Origin: Trichomonas vaginalis G3
Taxonomy: Eukaryota; Parabasalia; Trichomonadida; Trichomonadidae
Length of the DNA stretch: 64,000 nucleotides
NCBI RefSeq assembly: GCF_026262505.1
Contig: NC_067205.1
Location: forward strand, 5,208,001-5,272,000
Direction of reading: 5' to 3'
Part shown: positions 36,592 to 47,058 of the stretch, piece after piece
How positions within the stretch are numbered: position 1 is the first letter of the stretch
Layout of the letters: every line of letters starts with the position of its first letter
Position numbers and translations under genes: made by a program
Notes under the pieces: model-generated
What the model was told of the DNA's origin: nothing
Database searches by the model: none
The model's input: only the letters and a program-made list of their open reading frames with translations

Positions 36592-36945
36592 TCCTTCTGG
36601 CAGGAAAAGTTTTTCCTTCCTACAGGAAAAAATTTTCCTTCCTACAGGAAAAGTTTTTCCTTCCAACAGGAAAAAATTTTCCTTCCTACAGGAAAAAATT
36701 TTCCTTCCTACAGGAAAAAATTTTCCTTCCTACAGGAAAAATTTTTCCAGTTGTTCGTCCGTAAACCATTCAAATTTTCGAAAATTGAGAACTTTTTGGC
36801 CGACCTTCAGGAAAAATTTTTCTTTCCGACAGGAAAAATTTTTCTTTCCGACAGGAAAAATTTTTCTTTCCGACAGGAAAAGTTTTTCTTTCCGACAGGA
36901 AAAGTCCTTCCTTCCGACAGGAAAAGTCCTTCCTTCCGACAGGAC
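36592..36945 (+). repeat. 22-bp palindromic tandem array in two blocks
   Basis: Unit TTTTCCTTCCTACAGGAAAA and two more A/T; each unit folds on TTCCTacAGGAA. Period 22 bp (for example 36685, 36707, 36729). Block one runs to about 36750 and block two, with TTTCCGACAGGAAA units, from about 36808; the spacer between has no gene. Block two ends in the ACAAACGAATGTCCGAC sequence shared with 31533. All six frames read through it, so the long open frames here are artefacts. Confidence 0.8.
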
Positions 36946-37046
36946 ACAAACGAATGTCCGACGTACCACCAACCGAGTCCATTCCAAAGCCAGAAGAACC
37001 GACAGCCCCAGCACCACAACAGACTAAGACTCAAACACTTACATTT

Positions 37047-37922
37047 TTACGCTTGACTTTTTACAATTTGAACTTTGTTTGCGTAGATGTGAATTCTGAA
37101 AGAAGTATGAGGGTCTTGTATGACTTTGTACTTCTCCCATAGTTCATGTCTGTCAAACTTACCTGCCATGGACTCTTTCATAAGTTCCATGAAATCGTCT
37201 TCGGACAATCCGGGGAAAAGTATGATATCAGTAAGTATTCTCTTTACATCCTTACTTAAACTCTTGGCTGTCTGTACACAAATGACAACTGAAATGTTAA
37301 AGTGTCTGAGCTTCTTAAGAATTCGACACATGTCTTGTTCTCTGTTCTTTAACAAAGGATGAGAAGCGAAATCGTCTAAGATAAGAAGACATCTGTGAGG
37401 GTAAGTCTTCCAATCGTAAGATTGCAATTTCTTCGAAATGTATTCTATCTCTTTCTGTTTGTTTCTGAAGTGTTTCTTCTCTAATATTCTCTGCATTTCC
37501 TCATTTGGGTCTTTAAACTTAGAATTGACATACTCATTTATAGCATTGTACTTCAAAACTCTTCTTTGGTACTTCTTTATCCAATCTAACAACTCAGAGT
37601 CTTTTATACATACTAACTTAGACTTTTTTATAATATCTTTGAACGAATTGACGGTTTGGTCAAATTGACCAGAAGTACTACAAATGACTACTAACTCATA
37701 GAATGGGTTCTTCTCATCTAGTTCTTGTTGTTGTGCAGCCATTTTAAGATAAGTGAAAGTCTTACCCGACCCAGGCGGTGCAATTAGACCTGTTATACCA
37801 TTCTGAGCAAATAAGAACTTGTCATGTATGGGTTTTATCTGAGCATTTTCCAACTTCCTCTTGTTCTTATTTAAAACATTCTCAAATTTCTTGTCAATGT
37901 CAGCAAACTTTTTTTCTAACAT
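37047..37922 (-). CDS. Packaging ATPase (A32/FtsK-HerA type), Maverick B
   Basis: About 291 residues from MLEKKFADIDKKFENV. Walker A is GLIAPPGSGKTFTY and Walker B is LLILDDFAS; a FNISVVICVQTAKSL segment follows, as expected for A32-like packaging ATPases. It would drive DNA packaging into the capsid. A longer upstream frame exists to 38024, but it runs into the divergent gene at 37959, so the start at 37922 is preferred; this leaves a 36-bp divergent gap. The frame looks whole. Confidence 0.85.
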   Translation of the reverse strand: MLEKKFADIDKKFENVLNKNKRKLENAQIKPIHDKFLFAQNGITGLIAPPGSGKTFTYLKMAAQQQELDEKNPFYELVVICSTSGQFDQTVNSFKDIIKKSKLVCIKDSELLDWIKKYQRRVLKYNAINEYVNSKFKDPNEEMQRILEKKHFRNKQKEIEYISKKLQSYDWKTYPHRCLLILDDFASHPLLKNREQDMCRILKKLRHFNISVVICVQTAKSLSKDVKRILTDIILFPGLSEDDFMELMKESMAGKFDRHELWEKYKVIQDPHTSFRIHIYANKVQIVKSQA

Positions 37923-37958
37923 ATTTTTAGAAAAATTAAAATTTTTATCTTTTAGGAA

Positions 37959-38405
37959 ATGTCTAGCGATTTCGCTATCTATATTCGAGACAAGCTTTTC
38001 GACAGCAAAACATCTGTCGACCATAAAATCTTACATAGTGTAAACAAGAAAGGTGAATTTGTTCTAAAGTTCTGTTTCTGGGAATATGACAAGAACCATA
38101 AAACATTAAGCAGAGAAGTCTTAAAATTTGTCAATGACAGACTTGTTGACAGAGATGACGCCTCTTGGAGAGATGAAGTCCAACAAAACTTCTTAGAATG
38201 CAAAGAAGACACATGCGCTGTTCTTGAAAATGAAATAGAAGACAGAATAGAAGAGCTATTAAAGGACAAAGACCTTTTACAAAAATATGGTTCTGAGAAG
38301 TTTGACATAACTCCACCAGAGAAGAAGAAGAGAGAAAAGAAAGAAAAGAAAGTAGAAGAAGAGAAGAAAGAACCAGAGCCAGAGAAGGGGAGATATGACA
38401 TGTAA
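37959..38405 (+). CDS. Small Maverick protein, paralogue of 3457-3831
   Basis: This 148-residue protein shares FxxxFCFxEYDxxHxTLxxE and LKFVNDRLVDR with the A protein. It has an extremely charged Lys/Glu-rich tail (EKKKREKKEKKVEEEKKEPE), absent from A. Function unknown. It is divergent from the ATPase and convergent with the acidic-tailed gene at 38422. The frame looks whole. Confidence 0.6.
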   Translation: MSSDFAIYIRDKLFDSKTSVDHKILHSVNKKGEFVLKFCFWEYDKNHKTLSREVLKFVNDRLVDRDDASWRDEVQQNFLECKEDTCAVLENEIEDRIEELLKDKDLLQKYGSEKFDITPPEKKKREKKEKKVEEEKKEPEPEKGRYDM

Positions 38406-38421
38406 AAATAAAATTTTATTT

Positions 38422-38841
38422 TTAGAACATTTCTGGGTCAATGTCAATGTTCTCTTCCTCTTTAGGAGCAAACACCGGCTTAGACTCTAAAATCTTTTTA
38501 CCCAATTTACCTTGAACTTCTACAACTTTAGACTCATAATATTCATAGTCGTCTGCTTTCTTTGGTTCATAAGGTATAACAAGTTTGTATGCTTTGCCTT
38601 CTTTAAGGTTTGAAAACCTTCTGTCAAAACTTTCTTTGACTGTTAACAAACCTTCGATGTCTAAGTCTTCAAATTTCGCACCATTTTTAGTCACAATAGC
38701 AAACTTAACTGGTTCGATGTTCCAAACTTTGTCAAATGTAGACTTTTCAAAATGGTAGAAGTAAACATTCAAATATGTGAATGGGTCTAGTTCTTCTTTA
38801 AGTCCTGACATGTACTTGTTTACTGAGATGAATTTCGTCAT
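38422..38841 (-). CDS. Acidic-tailed protein next to helicase (ssDNA-binding candidate)
   Basis: This 139-residue protein starts MTKFISVNKYMSGLKEELDP. The body is beta-rich (KFAIVTKNGAKFEDLDIEG, AYKLVIPYEP) and the C-terminus is acidic (EEENIDIDPEMF), an SSB-like feature. It lies just downstream of the helicase gene on the same strand, as expected for replication partners. Compare 1917-2390 in Maverick A. The role is inference. The frame looks whole. Confidence 0.55.
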   Translation of the reverse strand: MTKFISVNKYMSGLKEELDPFTYLNVYFYHFEKSTFDKVWNIEPVKFAIVTKNGAKFEDLDIEGLLTVKESFDRRFSNLKEGKAYKLVIPYEPKKADDYEYYESKVVEVQGKLGKKILESKPVFAPKEEENIDIDPEMF

Positions 38842-38878
38842 CTTTTCTATCGGATAAAAAAATATTTTTTTTTAAAAT

Positions 38879-40112
38879 TTACTCAGAAAAATTTTTCTTT
38901 GTATATACACCATTCTGTACGTCTAAAAGACTTTTGACATTTGCCAAGAATGTTCGTTTAGACGCTGTCATCTTACCATACTCTTGACAATACTGTTTAT
39001 ACGAATCGTACAATGACCTTTCATCTAAACACTCAAAGTCAGTTTCATCTATGAACAGTTCATATACACTCTTGTTTGCTTCTAACAATGTTTGTCTCTC
39101 TTCGGTATGTGGAATTTGTCTTGGATTGAACTTAGAAATATCTAATGTCATGAAATATGAGAACAAGTGGTTGTAAAAGTTAGGTGTCAAAGTTTCTGCT
39201 AAGTCGTCAAAATATTCTGTATCTTGCATATGAGCTTCTGACGTTCTGACAACTACATATCTTCTGTCAGAACTTTCTAACTTCATCGGAACAGCATTGT
39301 TTGAAACCATGACGAAGTTTGCAACATTTTCACAAACTCTTTGGTCTTTATATTTTCTTTCAACAACTCCAAACTTTGTCTGTTATAAGACTCTTCAAAG
39401 CATCTGAGTTTAAAACCTTTGTTGTATCTATACTTTGAAGTTTCGTTACATACTATAAGTTTCATATCTCTATTGAAGAGTTAAATTTACCGCAGATGTT
39501 TTCTAAGTTTGTCATATTCGGGTTCGAATAACCTTCTAACAGTTTGCATAAGATATCTGTAAAGAAAGTGTTCTTACCTGTTCCTTGTTTTCCAATTACA
39601 ATGAGAAGCAGTTTCATTTTTAGCACTTGGATGTTGTAAGATGTTTGCAAACAAACATAAGATATACTCATAGACTCTTTCGTTTCCATTGCATATAATT
39701 TTTTGACATGGTCTAACCAAGCTTCTATAACATTTTCTTTCCATTCTACTTGTTCGTATTTATATCCAGTGAAGATAGAATAGAAGTTTGGAGATGGTGT
39801 ATAGAACTTTATACCACGAACTGAAAAATCTTCTAACTTTGACAATAAGATATCCCAAGCATCTAACATCTTCATACCAACTTGTACGACTTTTATTTTC
39901 TTAAGTTTGTTTACATTCTTGTTCTGAAACTATTGTTGCTCTTGGTTTGTTAAAGACTACATCCCATTCTTTCATGACATAACATTCTGGGGCAGAGTCG
40001 ACATAAATGACTAAACGTTTCAAATTCTCGACTGCTTTGTTTAGTCTCTAAATGGACACATATTTCTGAAGGCTTGGAAGTCATAAAAATCTGAAACGTC
40101 TATTCTGTACAT
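38879..40112 (-). pseudogene. SF3 (D5-like) helicase, Maverick B, broken
   Basis: This is a superfamily 3 helicase of viral D5/phage primase type. The start is MYRIDVSDFYDFQAF. A YSIFTGYKYEQVEW lead-in is followed by Walker A GKQGTGKNTFF, then NLENICGKFNSSIE, a VSNNAVPMKLESSDRRY segment typical of the motif C/arginine-finger region, and a C-terminal helical domain. It would unwind or initiate replication of the element. It is broken in several places. Mavericks of Trichomonas are not always credited with such a gene, so its presence is notable. Confidence 0.7.
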
Positions 40113-40140
40113 TTTTATAAAAATAAAAAAAAATATTTTT

Positions 40141-40323
40141 TTATTCTTGACTTTGTTGTTGCATTTGTTCCATTTGTTGCATTTGTTGTTCTTGAGCTAT
40201 TTGTTGTTGAAGTTGTTCTTGTAGTACAATACTTTCACAGTTGCATCTTCCAATTCGAAACTTTCTGCCGTCATTGACAAATACATAGGACATAAAAGTT
40301 TTACAGGAACAAAGTTGCGTCAA
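40141..40323 (-). CDS. 60-residue Cys- and Gln-rich protein
   Basis: N-terminal MTQLCSCKTFMSYVF and GRCNCES give two CxC pairs that could bind zinc; the rest is a Gln/Met-rich tail (QEQQMQQMEQMQQQ). Small and of unknown function. It is located between the helicase and a broken structural-type gene. Confidence 0.45.
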   Translation of the reverse strand: MTQLCSCKTFMSYVFVNDGRKFRIGRCNCESIVLQEQLQQQIAQEQQMQQMEQMQQQSQE

Positions 40324-40328
40324 CTAAG

Positions 40329-40942
40329 GTTAAGTTTATGTTTTGCTAAAGTGTTTGAGTTTACTAAAGCTGAAAACTCTGCATTCGAATGAACAATAGG
40401 CAAACCAGCAGAGAAAGTGTTGTTTATACGCATGAGTATCTTTTGTCATAGTAGTTTCTGTCGACATTCGAATAGCACTTTGAACCTAAGTTTGAAACAA
40501 TATATAAAATAGGTGTACTTAAAGTCAATGGAACAGACATTCCTTGTATGACACCTTTTCCTGTTATAGGAAACTGTTGGTAGTAAAAACCAGATATAAG
40601 TTTTGTATTATAGCTCATATCGTTTATACTAACTCAGTCGGACATCCAAACATAATGAAACCTGCTCTAGTTGCAGCACATGTTACATCCGTCCTTAAAG
40701 TATTAAATAAGTCAACAAAACCTGTTGGTGTATATCTGAGTAAGTATCTTCAAAGGAGTATTTTTTACCATTCACAACACAAAGTCTTCTGGTGTCAAAA
40801 AGAGCAAAACAGGCTTTAGTCGTCATCGTGTTTAAGGTCAGTTTACAATATCGTCCTGAGGACTTTGTAAGTTTGTTGTTATAGAATTATATGACTCAGG
40901 GTTTTTAGTCGTAATAGTATAAACCACTATGTCTTCTGCCAT
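40329..40942 (-). pseudogene. Small structural-type gene, counterpart of 10667-11355, broken
   Basis: Starts MAEDIVVYTITTKNPESYNS directly after the stop of the preceding gene. Later segments include PITGKGVIQGMSVPLTLSTP and NNTFSAGLPIVHSNAEFSAL, which read as beta-rich structural protein. It is in the same gene block as in Maverick A. The gene is broken in several places. Function unknown. Confidence 0.45.
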
Positions 40943-41182
40943 TTACATATATTTAAAAGTTTTTCTGAAAGTGAGAAGAACTTCATCTAAACTTTCACAT
41001 GACGTTTCTTGAAGTTCTCTGTCTAAGAAGTTCAAATATTTTGTAAAGACATAGAACTTTCCTTTGTCTACACGAACAAACAAAACAGGGTCTTTCATAT
41101 CGTTCAAAAGTGTGTAAAGTCCTTTACATGAAATAAAGTCTATATTGTTTTTCTTCAAACATCTTTCAAGAAGTTTTGACAT
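40943..41182 (-). CDS. Small Maverick protein, paralogue of 11386-11658
   Basis: This 79-residue protein starts MSKLLERCLKKNNIDFISCK. It lacks the hairpin-encoded insert of the A paralogue. Its stop is immediately followed by the ATG of the next gene (TAAATG on the minus strand). Function unknown. The frame looks whole. Confidence 0.6.
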   Translation of the reverse strand: MSKLLERCLKKNNIDFISCKGLYTLLNDMKDPVLFVRVDKGKFYVFTKYLNFLDRELQETSCESLDEVLLTFRKTFKYM

Positions 41183-41188
41183 TTTTAC

Positions 41189-41720
41189 TTAGCAAACAAA
41201 CTTTAATGAAATGTTGTGGTCGTCAAATATTTTTATGACGTCTGGGAAACTATATTTTAAGTTCAACGTTTCACCTCCTTTCATAACGTATATCTTGTCA
41301 ATGACATTATATGAAACACCACAGCAAGCAATGTCGGCTCTATTTCTTTGATGTTTATATCGTCTGCCTCTGTCAAAAGTTTCAATAGTTCTTTCAAAAC
41401 TTCATGAGGTGCGATGACATATGAGTTCACTTTTACAGGGTTGTGTTCGACCAAGTTTAACATTAGACCTAAAGCTTGACAAATCTTCTCCTGAGTTTTA
41501 GTTTGTCTTTAAGTTGTTGGTAGTCGTTTCGAATATCTGCAACAGAACTTAAGTCTCTGCTAACTTCAGGGTATGTTGGTTCTTTTACAGGAACTATTGT
41601 TATACCATCTTCGTCTTCGTATGGTTTCCCCACTTCAACATCTCTGTCTTTGACATTGACAACAACACTTTGACTGTTTGTTTGAGTTGGTGAATTTAAC
41701 TTCACATCTGCCATCGCCAT
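41189..41720 (-). pseudogene. Counterpart of Maverick A protein 11719-12360, broken
   Basis: Starts MAMADVKLNSPTQTNSQSVV; the C-terminal segments (LLKLLTEADDINIKEIEPTL; CCGVSYNVIDKIYVMKGGE) match the A protein pattern. It is broken about once. It is divergent from 41783 as in A. Confidence 0.55.
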
Positions 41721-41782
41721 TAAACCTTTTGAAACACTTACGCTTCTATTTTTCGGAATGACATTTTACTTAGAATAAAAAG
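41721..41782. promoter_or_regulatory. Divergent promoter region with TAGAATAAAA
   Basis: A 62-bp gap; TTTTACTTAGAATAAAAAG lies just before the plus-strand ATG, matching the motif at 12361 and 25029. Confidence 0.5.
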
Positions 41783-42201
41783 ATGGACGTATTTGAGTAT
41801 CTCTTCGAATTGAAGCAAAACAAAGTTTACACACACAAACAATACAAGTTCATTGATAGAATAGTTCTTTATACAAACAATGGAAAATGTTATAGAATAG
41901 CAGTCTTTGCTGAACCAAAATATTTTCATAAAGCAAAGAAAGTTGGTATAACCGAGATGGTGAAAGTTCTTGAAGCAGACAAAATATAACAACAAAACTG
42001 ACCGATATTTCTAAAGGTAAGTTTATAATACAATATTATATCAAAACTGGCGTACTGTCAATATTTGACGGAGAGAAGTCAGTTCAAGAACAACTTACTG
42101 ACCTGCTGCCAAAATCTGCTCGATGGAAGCTGTCGTTATACCAATCTGAGGAGCCCCAGCAGGTTTCATCGAACGAATCTTCAAAAGAGCATCTTCCGTG
42201 A
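41783..42201 (+). pseudogene. Small Maverick B protein, broken
   Basis: Starts MDVFEYLFELKQNKVYTHKQ; later coding-like segments are GKFIIQYYIKTGVLSIFDGE and QEQLTDLLPKSARWKLSLYQ. It ends close to the convergent capsid gene. By position it corresponds to 12386 in A. Function unknown. Confidence 0.45.
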
Positions 42202-42234
42202 AAAGTGCTATTGGTTTTGTAAACTTCTTTGCTT

Positions 42235-43701
42235 TCAATCATCTGGACCGTCTCTGTCACCAGTATATTGTATTTGAACTGTACCAACAGTTGAAATACC
42301 ACCCATAAAGTCTTCTGAGTCAGCAAATGGAATGCCAAGCCAAAAGTTTGAACGGTCTCCATTTGTATATTGAGTTTTTTGACCTCCTGCATGAGTCCAT
42401 ACTTTCACATATGGCATAATAGAACTTTGCATTTCAGGGTTAATGGTTGTTGTGAAGTTGTTGTTAAAGTTCATAGCATCTAATGTCAAGTTGTATGACC
42501 TCATATCCTCAACTGTAGAATATTCTTCTCTTGGATAATATTTGCCATCTATGTTTATATGATATTTAATACCAGGGTTGTAGAAACAAGAATAGTCATT
42601 TATAGTTCGTCTGAACAGTACAAACATAGTATCTGCATGTTTCATTGCAGTTGTTAAGGCAATATCTGTTCTTGCACCTGGGTCAGCACTTTGGTTTCCA
42701 ACTTCACCTGCAAAGTCTTTGACAGATATTTGGTGTATAGGGAACATAAGTGGAACTGCAATATATTTGGCAGCTAAAGCATTTGAAATATCTGGGTCCA
42801 ACATATAGACTGCAAGTCTGCTTTCTATTCTCTTGCATTCAAATTTTTCGCATGTGAACTTAACTGGGTCCCAAGCAGTTCCAGCAGCATTGAAATAATA
42901 GTTTACTTCAGTGTTGAGGTTTGAGAAACCAAAGTCTAAGTCAACTTTGTCTTTGCAAAATTCGGCGAATGACGTTTGATTTGCTCCCTTTACGTCTGTA
43001 AGAGTGAATGGGTCTTGTGTTGGTGCAATGACTAAGTTATTTTTGCTTGGAGTAAGTTCGATAGAAATTTTTCCTGCCCAGTTTGGCAAGTATCTTAAAA
43101 ACCTGAAGATGAGGAAAGATGACAAAGGAACTCTAAGTTTCAGTTTTACTTTGGTTACTGCTGCTGCAGTTTGTCCAGAAAGGTCAACATAAACTCCTGG
43201 AACGTTAGGGTCAAGTCTTCTTATTTTCTCAATAGTTGCATACTGGTCTGTTTGTTCTCTAGCTTGTGGTTGTACTGAGTTTCTTAAAGCGAACCATTCA
43301 TAGTTTGCCCATGTTACTGTTTGAACTAAGTCAGAGTTAGAATATATCTTATATCCCATGAAAACTTCTGGAGCATATTGGTATCCGACATAGAAAATTC
43401 CATTGCAACCTTTCTTGTCAGACAACTTGGCAGAAGGTTTTATTTCAATGTCTTGTTCCACGTATAAGAAAGAGTTGTCAATAGAAATTATATGAAACCT
43501 GTCGCAAGCAATATCTACTGTTGTTGAAGAACCTTCTCCAAACTCACCTACGTTTCCATAAGAAACAGCAGTTGTATATTCGTAAGTTCCAGGAACTATT
43601 TCTGACCTTCTAATGGCATTGTCGCATTCGTTATACCATTCGGAAACATTTCCATTCATGGCATCCAAAACTGTTGGCGTTATATTCTGAGCGGCGTACA
43701 T
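42235..43701 (-). CDS. Major capsid protein, double jelly-roll type
   Basis: This 488-residue protein starts MYAAQNITPTVLDAMNGNVS. Features are those of Polinton capsid proteins: an N-terminal beta-rich domain (RFHIISIDNSFLYVEQDIEI), the LIFRFLRYLPNWAGKISIEL segment between the jelly rolls, then VAPTQDPF-type loops and a C-terminal LAVYMLDPDISNALA part. The length suits a double jelly-roll capsid protein. It is on the same strand as the large upstream gene and convergent with 41783. It would form capsid hexons. The frame looks whole. Confidence 0.8.
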   Translation of the reverse strand: MYAAQNITPTVLDAMNGNVSEWYNECDNAIRRSEIVPGTYEYTTAVSYGNVGEFGEGSSTTVDIACDRFHIISIDNSFLYVEQDIEIKPSAKLSDKKGCNGIFYVGYQYAPEVFMGYKIYSNSDLVQTVTWANYEWFALRNSVQPQAREQTDQYATIEKIRRLDPNVPGVYVDLSGQTAAAVTKVKLKLRVPLSSFLIFRFLRYLPNWAGKISIELTPSKNNLVIAPTQDPFTLTDVKGANQTSFAEFCKDKVDLDFGFSNLNTEVNYYFNAAGTAWDPVKFTCEKFECKRIESRLAVYMLDPDISNALAAKYIAVPLMFPIHQISVKDFAGEVGNQSADPGARTDIALTTAMKHADTMFVLFRRTINDYSCFYNPGIKYHINIDGKYYPREEYSTVEDMRSYNLTLDAMNFNNNFTTTINPEMQSSIMPYVKVWTHAGGQKTQYTNGDRSNFWLGIPFADSEDFMGGISTVGTVQIQYTGDRDGPDD

Positions 43702-43740
43702 TTCATATGGGTAAAAATATAGAATAGTTGGGTTTATGTG

Positions 43741-46700
43741 TCATAATAGAACCCACGTGGACCAAGCTTTACTTTTCTTCCTGACTGAGTTTTTAACTCT
43801 TCTTTTTCCTTCATTGCCACTACTTTCACTAGATGAAGTTACTTCTTCACTACTTTCACTTTGTTCTACTCTTCTCTTCTTCTTTGGTGTCGCTTTTGGT
43901 AACTTGCCCTCTGCTTCAAGTTGTTGCATCTTTGCCTCATGTTCACCTAGTATGTTGTAAATTTCCCATGTCCTTTTTGCCTTTGGGCTCTGGTCGCCCA
44001 TCTCAGGTAACCTATATCCTAGAAAGAGTTTGTCATAGTTTGTATTTGAGTCGTCGCTTATTGTTTGCATGACTCTTTCCTGAGTTTCCGGTTCAAGCTC
44101 TTCAAACAGTGCCTGTCCATATGGAATAAGCTCGTTTCCAAATATATGTTTTTTGTAGCCATTCTGGTTTTCTTTCCATGTTACCAACTATATCTTTTGT
44201 GAATGGGAAAGCTTTTACCCAATCTTTCAGTCTTGCGTCGTTTATTTCTGTAGTTGGTTTTATTTTGTCAAGGAACATGTTTTTCAATACTAACATTTCA
44301 TTTGGTACTGTCCATTTGAGTTTTCTTAAATATTCATCCCTTCTCAGTTCATCGTCTGCAAAGTAAGTTTTTATGACATTTTGCAAACTTTCATTTGCAA
44401 GGTCATGTACAATAGGTTCTCTTCCTTCGCTCTCCCTAACTTTCTTTCTAAACTCTTCACCAAATATACCATCTCTATGGTTCTGTGTAGTTCTTTGAGA
44501 TAAACGTTTTAGAACGTCAGGTGTTATATTTCCATCAGCCATGTTCATTTCATACTGGTCCAAAATATCTGCATGTTTCATATCTTTCAATGGCATTAAA
44601 GCCGCGCTTAAAATACCAGCTATATCTGGTTCACCATTGACTTCCATTGCGTCTACAACTTCTTGGAATTGTGGTTGTAAGTTTATGAACCACCTATCCG
44701 GATTAGCTTTATGACCCCATCTCATTGTAGTTCCATCGTCTGCAGAAACAAAAGTAGGTTTGTTTCCATCTTGGTTAGGTTCTGAATGAACTTTAAACAA
44801 TGTTTCATTTCTATATGTTTTCTTGAAATTTAACCTTTTATTTTCACCGAGTTCATCCGAAGATTGAACGTTAAATGCTCGTAAGTAAAAAGGATTGTTG
44901 TATTTGCGTACATTTTCTTTCAGTACTTCCATTCTATGCTGAATATTTTCATCTGATGTTGGAGTCTTTTGTATGTCGGCGAACATTTTTCGATATTCTT
45001 CTACTATGTCAGCCGAATTTTTCTTAGACTCTTGGAAAGATTCCATATTCCCCGCATACACTTGTTGAGGGTCAAGATTTTTCGGCTGTTCCAAATCTTC
45101 ATCTAGTTCTGTGAAGTTAGTTTCCAAAGGAGGGACTTGTTCGTTTCCTTCAGGCTCTTCTAGCTGTTGTTGCTGAACTATTTCTTCCATGTCTGGTTGT
45201 ATCTGAACTTCTTCCTGTGGAGTTTCTTGTACCTCATCTGCTGGCATTTCATATATTCCGAGACCGTTTTCAACAAGTTCCCTTTCTAAGTCATCCGGAC
45301 TCATAAACCTTTCTTCTTTCGTTCCGTCTCTATTTTTTACGCGTTTCATGAAGAGAGTTAAATTGTCATTTAGCTCTGACATCAAATATCTCGGAGTAAA
45401 TTCGTTCATGTCATTTGGATGATATGCTATTAAATCATATTCCTTAGCGAGCTTGTATTTTCCAGGTTTGAGATTATATCCCCTTTGGTGCAGAGCCATA
45501 AAGCTAAATAGGTTCGGGTCAGTATTTCCATCCTTGAACTTTCTAATAGCTTCTTTATATCTGTCACTAAAGTCAATAGTATCTGGGTAACCATAGTCTT
45601 CTTTAAGCATTTTTAAGAATTCTTGGTTTCCTTGTTCTCTACTTCTTTTATGTCCTTGCTCTGTTTGTGGTTGTTGTTGTGCAGGGTTTTGAACTGTTGG
45701 TTGCTGTGCTGGTTGTGGAGGTGGTTGTTGTGCTGGTTGTGGAGGTGGTTGCTGTGCTGGTTTTGGTGCATGCCTGTGTCTATGTCCATGTGACGATGTA
45801 AATGTGTTAGGTAGTCCTGGTGCAGGTGCTTCTCTTGGAGGGTTTGGTGGTATATAAGTTCCACCAGCTGGCACATATGTTCCATCTGCAGCGTAATGTC
45901 CTACCTGACTTTTCGTTTTTAAGAAAGCATTTACTAGGTCTGTTTTGGTCTGTTGTAACTCTTTTTCTTGACTTTTCACAACAGTTGCTCTAACGGCGTC
46001 ATAGGCACTTTGAACTGCCTGTCTCGTTGCTGCATCTGTTATTTTCGTCATATTTTGTGCTACTTCTTTTAACTCTTTGTCGAAACCTTCAGACTTCAGT
46101 TTCTTTCCAGATGAGAAGTCGTTCACTTGTTTCACCTTACTATGAAGAGCTTCGAAGGCGTTCTTAAAGTCAGCATTTGTTAAAGTTTCATTTGAACTGT
46201 CTTCATCCGCTTGTATTTTTGTCCTTATTGACCCTATAAGCTGGGCTGCTTTAGCGTTGGCTTGGGCATCTAACCAGTCATTGTTAGCTTTTATATATTC
46301 TGCGCTTTTCATTGCCTTTTGCATGGCTGCGTCGTTATTTTTACTTTCTTGTGTGCTAAGTTTTCATACTGTACGGTTTGGTTTTGCAACTGTAAAAGTT
46401 TTTCTGCCTTTACATTTGCTTCAACTTCCTTTTTATACTCATCGCTATCCATATATGTCTTCAGGCTTTTTGTTTTATCTCTTCATCTTTCAGTATTTTA
46501 TATTGAGTAGTATGGTTTTTCAAATTTACAACATCTTGTTCCATTTTTGCTACTTCTGCTGCTTTTTCTGACACTTTTTTCACATATTCCTCTGTACTTA
46601 GTTCTTTCAGTTGTTCTTCTTTCTTCTTTTTCTCTACGTTTAACTCATTGAGTTTCTTTGTGTGTCTGTCATATTCTAGTTTCTTTTCGTTTTCACCTAT

Positions 46701-47027
46701 TTGTTTCTGTATGTCTATGTTTGACTTTTTGACATCTGCTATTTGATTTTTGAGTGAACTCAAATTCATTTGACTTTGAGGGTTATAGGCTGTTCCGTCT
46801 GCAGCTCCACCATAGCCTGCCATTTTCGCTAAAAGTGCCGCTCTTAAACCTCCACTCTGTGCACCAACAACTCGGTTTAAAAGCATAGGATTGCTTGACA
46901 TTTGTTGCAACATAGTGGGGTCATTCAGCATTTGTTGTTGCAACTGTTGTTGTGGTGTCAGTTTTACTATTGGATGTTTCAATGCTCTCTTCCTCTTACG
47001 TATATTCTTACGTAGCTTACGTGGCAT
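43741..47027 (-). pseudogene. Large coiled-coil, Gln/Pro-rich structural-type gene, broken
   Basis: The first gene inside the right end. It opens with a very basic region (MPRKLRKNIRKRKRALKHPI) and Gln-rich and coiled-coil segments (QKQIGENEKKLEYDRHTKKL). A long central open part (740 codons at 44102-46324) follows, with PPPQPAQQ repeats and a charged middle. The last segment is Ser/Glu-rich and basic (TPKKKRRVEQSESSEEVTSS). Reading is broken about twice. I cannot exclude two or three separate genes. Size, position before the capsid gene and composition suggest a virion or tegument-like protein; no family is recognised. Confidence 0.5.
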
Positions 47028-47058
47028 TTTAAGTGAAGTTAAAAAGCGGTTTTATACT

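Noticed and set aside
36517-37056. Long overlapping open frames on both strands (up to 179 codons)
   Set aside because: They result from the stop-free 22-bp palindromic repeat, which reads through in all frames.
37923-38024. Longer N-terminus for the Maverick B ATPase
   Set aside because: It would overlap the divergent gene at 37959; the start at 37922 gives the usual short divergent gap.
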